DNA from: Lysinibacillus odysseyi 34hs-1 = NBRC 100172 | GTDB lineage: Bacteria > Bacillota > Bacilli > Bacillales_A > Planococcaceae | Assembly (NCBI RefSeq): GCF_001591965.1 | Contig: NZ_BCVX01000007.1 | Location: forward strand, 186,001 to 250,000 | Direction: 5' to 3' | Length of the DNA: 64,000 nt | Part shown: one piece after another, positions 62,180 through 64,000 of the stretch | How the letters are laid out: each line of letters starts with the position of its first letter | Position numbering within the stretch: the first letter of the stretch is position 1 | Notes under the pieces: model-generated | The model's input: the letters and a program-made list of their open reading frames with translations, nothing else | What the model was told of the DNA's origin: nothing | Database searches by the model: none | Program-made: the position numbers and the translations under genes

Positions 62180-62828
62180 CCGCTAAAATCGAGATGGCAT
62201 TCAGCGCAGCTACTGTAACTGTACTACCACCTTTACGTCCTACATTTGTGATGAATGGGATTCCTTTTAAAAGAGCTAGTTCTTCTTTCGACTCGGCGGC
62301 AGAGACGAAACCAACCGGCATACCGATAATTAGATCAGGTTTGGCTATACCCTCTTTAATAAGACGGATCAATTCAAGCAGTGCTGTCGGAGCATTTCCA
62401 ATTGCATAAATACCACCCTCATGTTCACGCACCGCTTTTTGCATGGAAATAATGGCGCGAGTTGTCCCCTGTTCCTTTGCTTCTGCCCATACGTCCGGAT
62501 CAGCAATGTAGCAGTGCAGGTCTCCCCCGTGTTTTTGGAAACGCTTGCGTCCTGAGCCACTTTCGATCATTTGAACATCCGCCACTACGTGCTTTCCTTT
62601 TAAAATCGCTTGAATGCCTGCTTCCACTGCATCCGGTGTAAAGATCACACTGCGTCCTAATTCAAAATCAGCAGAAGCATGAATAATGCGCCGCACGACC
62701 ATCCATTGCTCATCCGTGAAGGAATGGTCGCCCATTTCCTCTTTAATAATCGAAAAACTGTAATCGTAAATTTTATCTGGATCCACTGTTAAAGGTGTAA
62801 ATGCCGTATTGAAATTCATATTAGCCAT
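62154..62828 (-). CDS. cbiC: Cobalt-precorrin-8 methylmutase
   Basis: 224 residues. RRIIHASADFELGRSVIFTP carries the catalytic His; GNAPTALLELIRLI and GMPVGFVSAAESKEEL are family motifs. Moves the C11 methyl to C12, giving cobyrinic acid. Start overlaps the cbiJ stop (TGATG). Confidence 0.95.
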   Translation of the reverse strand: MANMNFNTAFTPLTVDPDKIYDYSFSIIKEEMGDHSFTDEQWMVVRRIIHASADFELGRSVIFTPDAVEAGIQAILKGKHVVADVQMIESGSGRKRFQKHGGDLHCYIADPDVWAEAKEQGTTRAIISMQKAVREHEGGIYAIGNAPTALLELIRLIKEGIAKPDLIIGMPVGFVSAAESKEELALLKGIPFITNVGRKGGSTVTVAALNAISILADERAKEEE

Positions 62829-63586
62829 CAGAAAAATCCTCCTAGTTGCTGCTCCACTTCCTCAAAAGTAGTGCAGCGATTGTCATATTCAATCCTTGGT
62901 CGTTTGATTAAAATAATTTCGATCCCCAGCTCGATAGCTGCTTCCATTTTTTCATCGATTGAGCCGACCTTCCCGCTTTCCTTTGTCACCATCTGAGTCA
63001 CCCCATATTGGTTGTAAAGTGCGATATTCAGCTCCTTTGAAAATGGACCTTGAATAGCGATAATATCTTTTTGTGCGAGTCCAAGACTCTCACACTTTTC
63101 CATATTCTCTTTGTTCGGCAGCATACGGCAAAGCAGACGAAGATCCTCTCCTAGCAAATGCTTCGTAAAAACAGCAAGTGTTTTACTGCCCGTTGTCAGC
63201 ATAATTACGCCTTTTCGTTCCTTCGCGGTAAGAGCCGCCTCTTCATAGCTATCGACCTTCGTAATGAGCGGATGCTCAAATGGCACATCCGGTCTTTCAT
63301 ACCTTATATACGGAATATTCCGACACAGCGAGGTATTCATCGCCGTCTTTGAAGCTTCTTCAGCGAAGGGGTGGCTGGCATCAACAATGCATTTTACAGA
63401 TCGCGTATCTACTAGCTCCAGCATCTGCTCTTCATTCATTCTGCCGACACGGTATGGAATTCCTTCCGCTTGAAGACTCACAGCAGCTGAATCCGTTACA
63501 ACAGACGCCAGCAAGTTATAGCCTTTTGCCTGTAACCGGCTCGCCAATGCTCGTGCATCACTCGTTCCTGCTAAAAATAAAATCAT
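62828..63586 (-). CDS. cbiJ: Cobalt-precorrin-6A reductase
   Basis: 252 residues. FLAGTSDARALASRLQAKGY at the start, DASHPFAEEAS, GKVGSIDEKMEAAIELGIEI near the end: CbiJ/CobK. NADPH reduction of the corrin C18-C19 bond. The ATG at 63586 follows TAGGAGG; a frame extending 12 codons further upstream runs into the preceding gene. Confidence 0.94.
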   Translation of the reverse strand: MILFLAGTSDARALASRLQAKGYNLLASVVTDSAAVSLQAEGIPYRVGRMNEEQMLELVDTRSVKCIVDASHPFAEEASKTAMNTSLCRNIPYIRYERPDVPFEHPLITKVDSYEEAALTAKERKGVIMLTTGSKTLAVFTKHLLGEDLRLLCRMLPNKENMEKCESLGLAQKDIIAIQGPFSKELNIALYNQYGVTQMVTKESGKVGSIDEKMEAAIELGIEIILIKRPRIEYDNRCTTFEEVEQQLGGFF

Positions 63587-63596
63587 GCATATCCTC

Positions 63597-64000
63597 CTAA
63601 TCACCACACGGAGCCGGCTCAACTTCGATTTTGCAGCTCATATCCTGATACGTATAATGCAAAATTTTCTTCACGCGTTTGAAGTATTTGAACAAGCGCT
63701 CGTTCGGATGAGCATTCTGCTTATATTCATCGATAATTTTTGTGAGTAACGGCACAATTTCCTCTGGCTCTACTCCTTCTGCCACTGGCTGAGCTGCATG
63801 AGCTGTCCGGCCAACCGGCTTAGCCCCAATAAACAGATCAAATTTCTTTTTACGGTATACGATACCAATATCATCAAATACAGCACGGTAACAGGCCATT
63901 CCGCAGCCATTGAACCCTATATGTAATTCTTTTGGAAGCTTCATGCCACCAAGCGTTTTGGCGATCTCTTCTGCATAAGGAATAGACTCAGCTTTTTCCC
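63597..64000 (-). CDS. cbiH60: C-terminal Fe-S domain of CbiH60-type cobalt-factor III methyltransferase (5' part outside window)
   Basis: The frame is open from the window edge to the stop at 63597 (134 codons). LHIGFNGCGMACYRAVFDDI carries the C-x3-C half of a nitrite/sulfite-reductase-type 4Fe-4S motif; the tail is basic and Glu/Pro rich. In the B. megaterium operon cbiH60 stands just upstream of the cbiX-cbiJ pair and carries such a C-terminal domain, so position and domain both support this call. The methylase domain and the C-x5-C half should lie beyond 64000. If not, this is another stand-alone Fe-S protein like the one at 47241. Confidence 0.8.
   Translation of the reverse strand, partial: EKAESIPYAEEIAKTLGGMKLPKELHIGFNGCGMACYRAVFDDIGIVYRKKKFDLFIGAKPVGRTAHAAQPVAEGVEPEEIVPLLTKIIDEYKQNAHPNERLFKYFKRVKKILHYTYQDMSCKIEVEPAPCGD

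Overview
The window looks like chromosome of a low-GC, spore-former-type Firmicute, most plausibly Planococcaceae/Caryophanaceae (Solibacillus or Lysinibacillus relatives). The reasons are strong AGGAGG-type ribosome sites, AT-rich intergenic DNA with many intrinsic terminators, a meso-diaminopimelate dehydrogenase gene (ddh, known from Lysinibacillus sphaericus and rare in Bacillus), fosB, a yngJ-to-yngE type leucine-degradation operon and a Bacillus megaterium-style anaerobic cobalamin operon. I saw no tRNA, rRNA, CRISPR array, insertion sequence or complete prophage. The genus is inference.

Bases 1-23,000 are a mosaic of small accessory units: a manganese-type CDF exporter, a BASS-family transporter, a decayed stretch, and an aminoglycoside-phosphotransferase-fold kinase behind an internally deleted rsgA-like gene. 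That pair sits behind a leader with a promoter, a 10-codon peptide and three successive terminator hairpins. Next come fosB, a frameshifted methyltransferase, a divergent LysE exporter/MocR regulator pair, a fossil of a cytochrome c assembly gene (ccsA/resC), an acyltransferase, two paralogous GAP-family membrane proteins (one coupled to a MerR regulator), a PCYCGC lipoprotein, an SDR dehydrogenase, a TetR regulator, a GIY-YIG protein, an excalibur-domain protein and a PadR/MFS pair.

Bases 23,770-28,400 form an especially AT-rich catabolic island: IclR regulator, nitrilase-fold hydrolase, ACS-type MFS transporter, DUF2848 protein and GntR regulator. Three near-identical operators lie about 133 bp apart upstream of gntR. 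After some small genes, 31,465-39,215 is the leucine/isovalerate operon (acyl-CoA dehydrogenase, acyl-CoA synthetase, biotin carboxylase, biotin carrier, HMG-CoA lyase, methylglutaconyl-CoA hydratase, carboxyltransferase). It starts at tandem TetR boxes and is preceded by a TetR gene. scoAB (3-oxoacid CoA-transferase) follows and could use the acetoacetate produced.

Bases 41,700-45,900 hold purU, ddh and a sigma-W-type promoter driving a secreted Tim44-like protein and a YxcD-like protein. Two unannotated 32-33 residue membrane microproteins, near 31.1 kb and 41.8 kb, are paralogues of each other.

Bases 45,984-64,000, all on the minus strand, are devoted to vitamin B12. A cobalamin riboswitch with a terminator (51.66-51.9 kb) controls a methyltransferase, BtuC-, BtuD- and BtuF-like uptake proteins, a stand-alone siroheme/4Fe-4S-type protein and a CbiW-CbiX-like fusion. 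Upstream lies the main operon: cbiH60 (cut by the window edge), cbiJ, cbiC, cbiD, cbiET, cbiL, cbiF, cbiG, cbiA, sirC, cobA, a nitroreductase, btuR and cbiP. Together these cover uroporphyrinogen III to adenosylcobyric acid by the anaerobic, early-cobalt route. The genes for amide-arm and lower-ligand assembly (cbiB, cobU, cobS, cobT) are not in the window.
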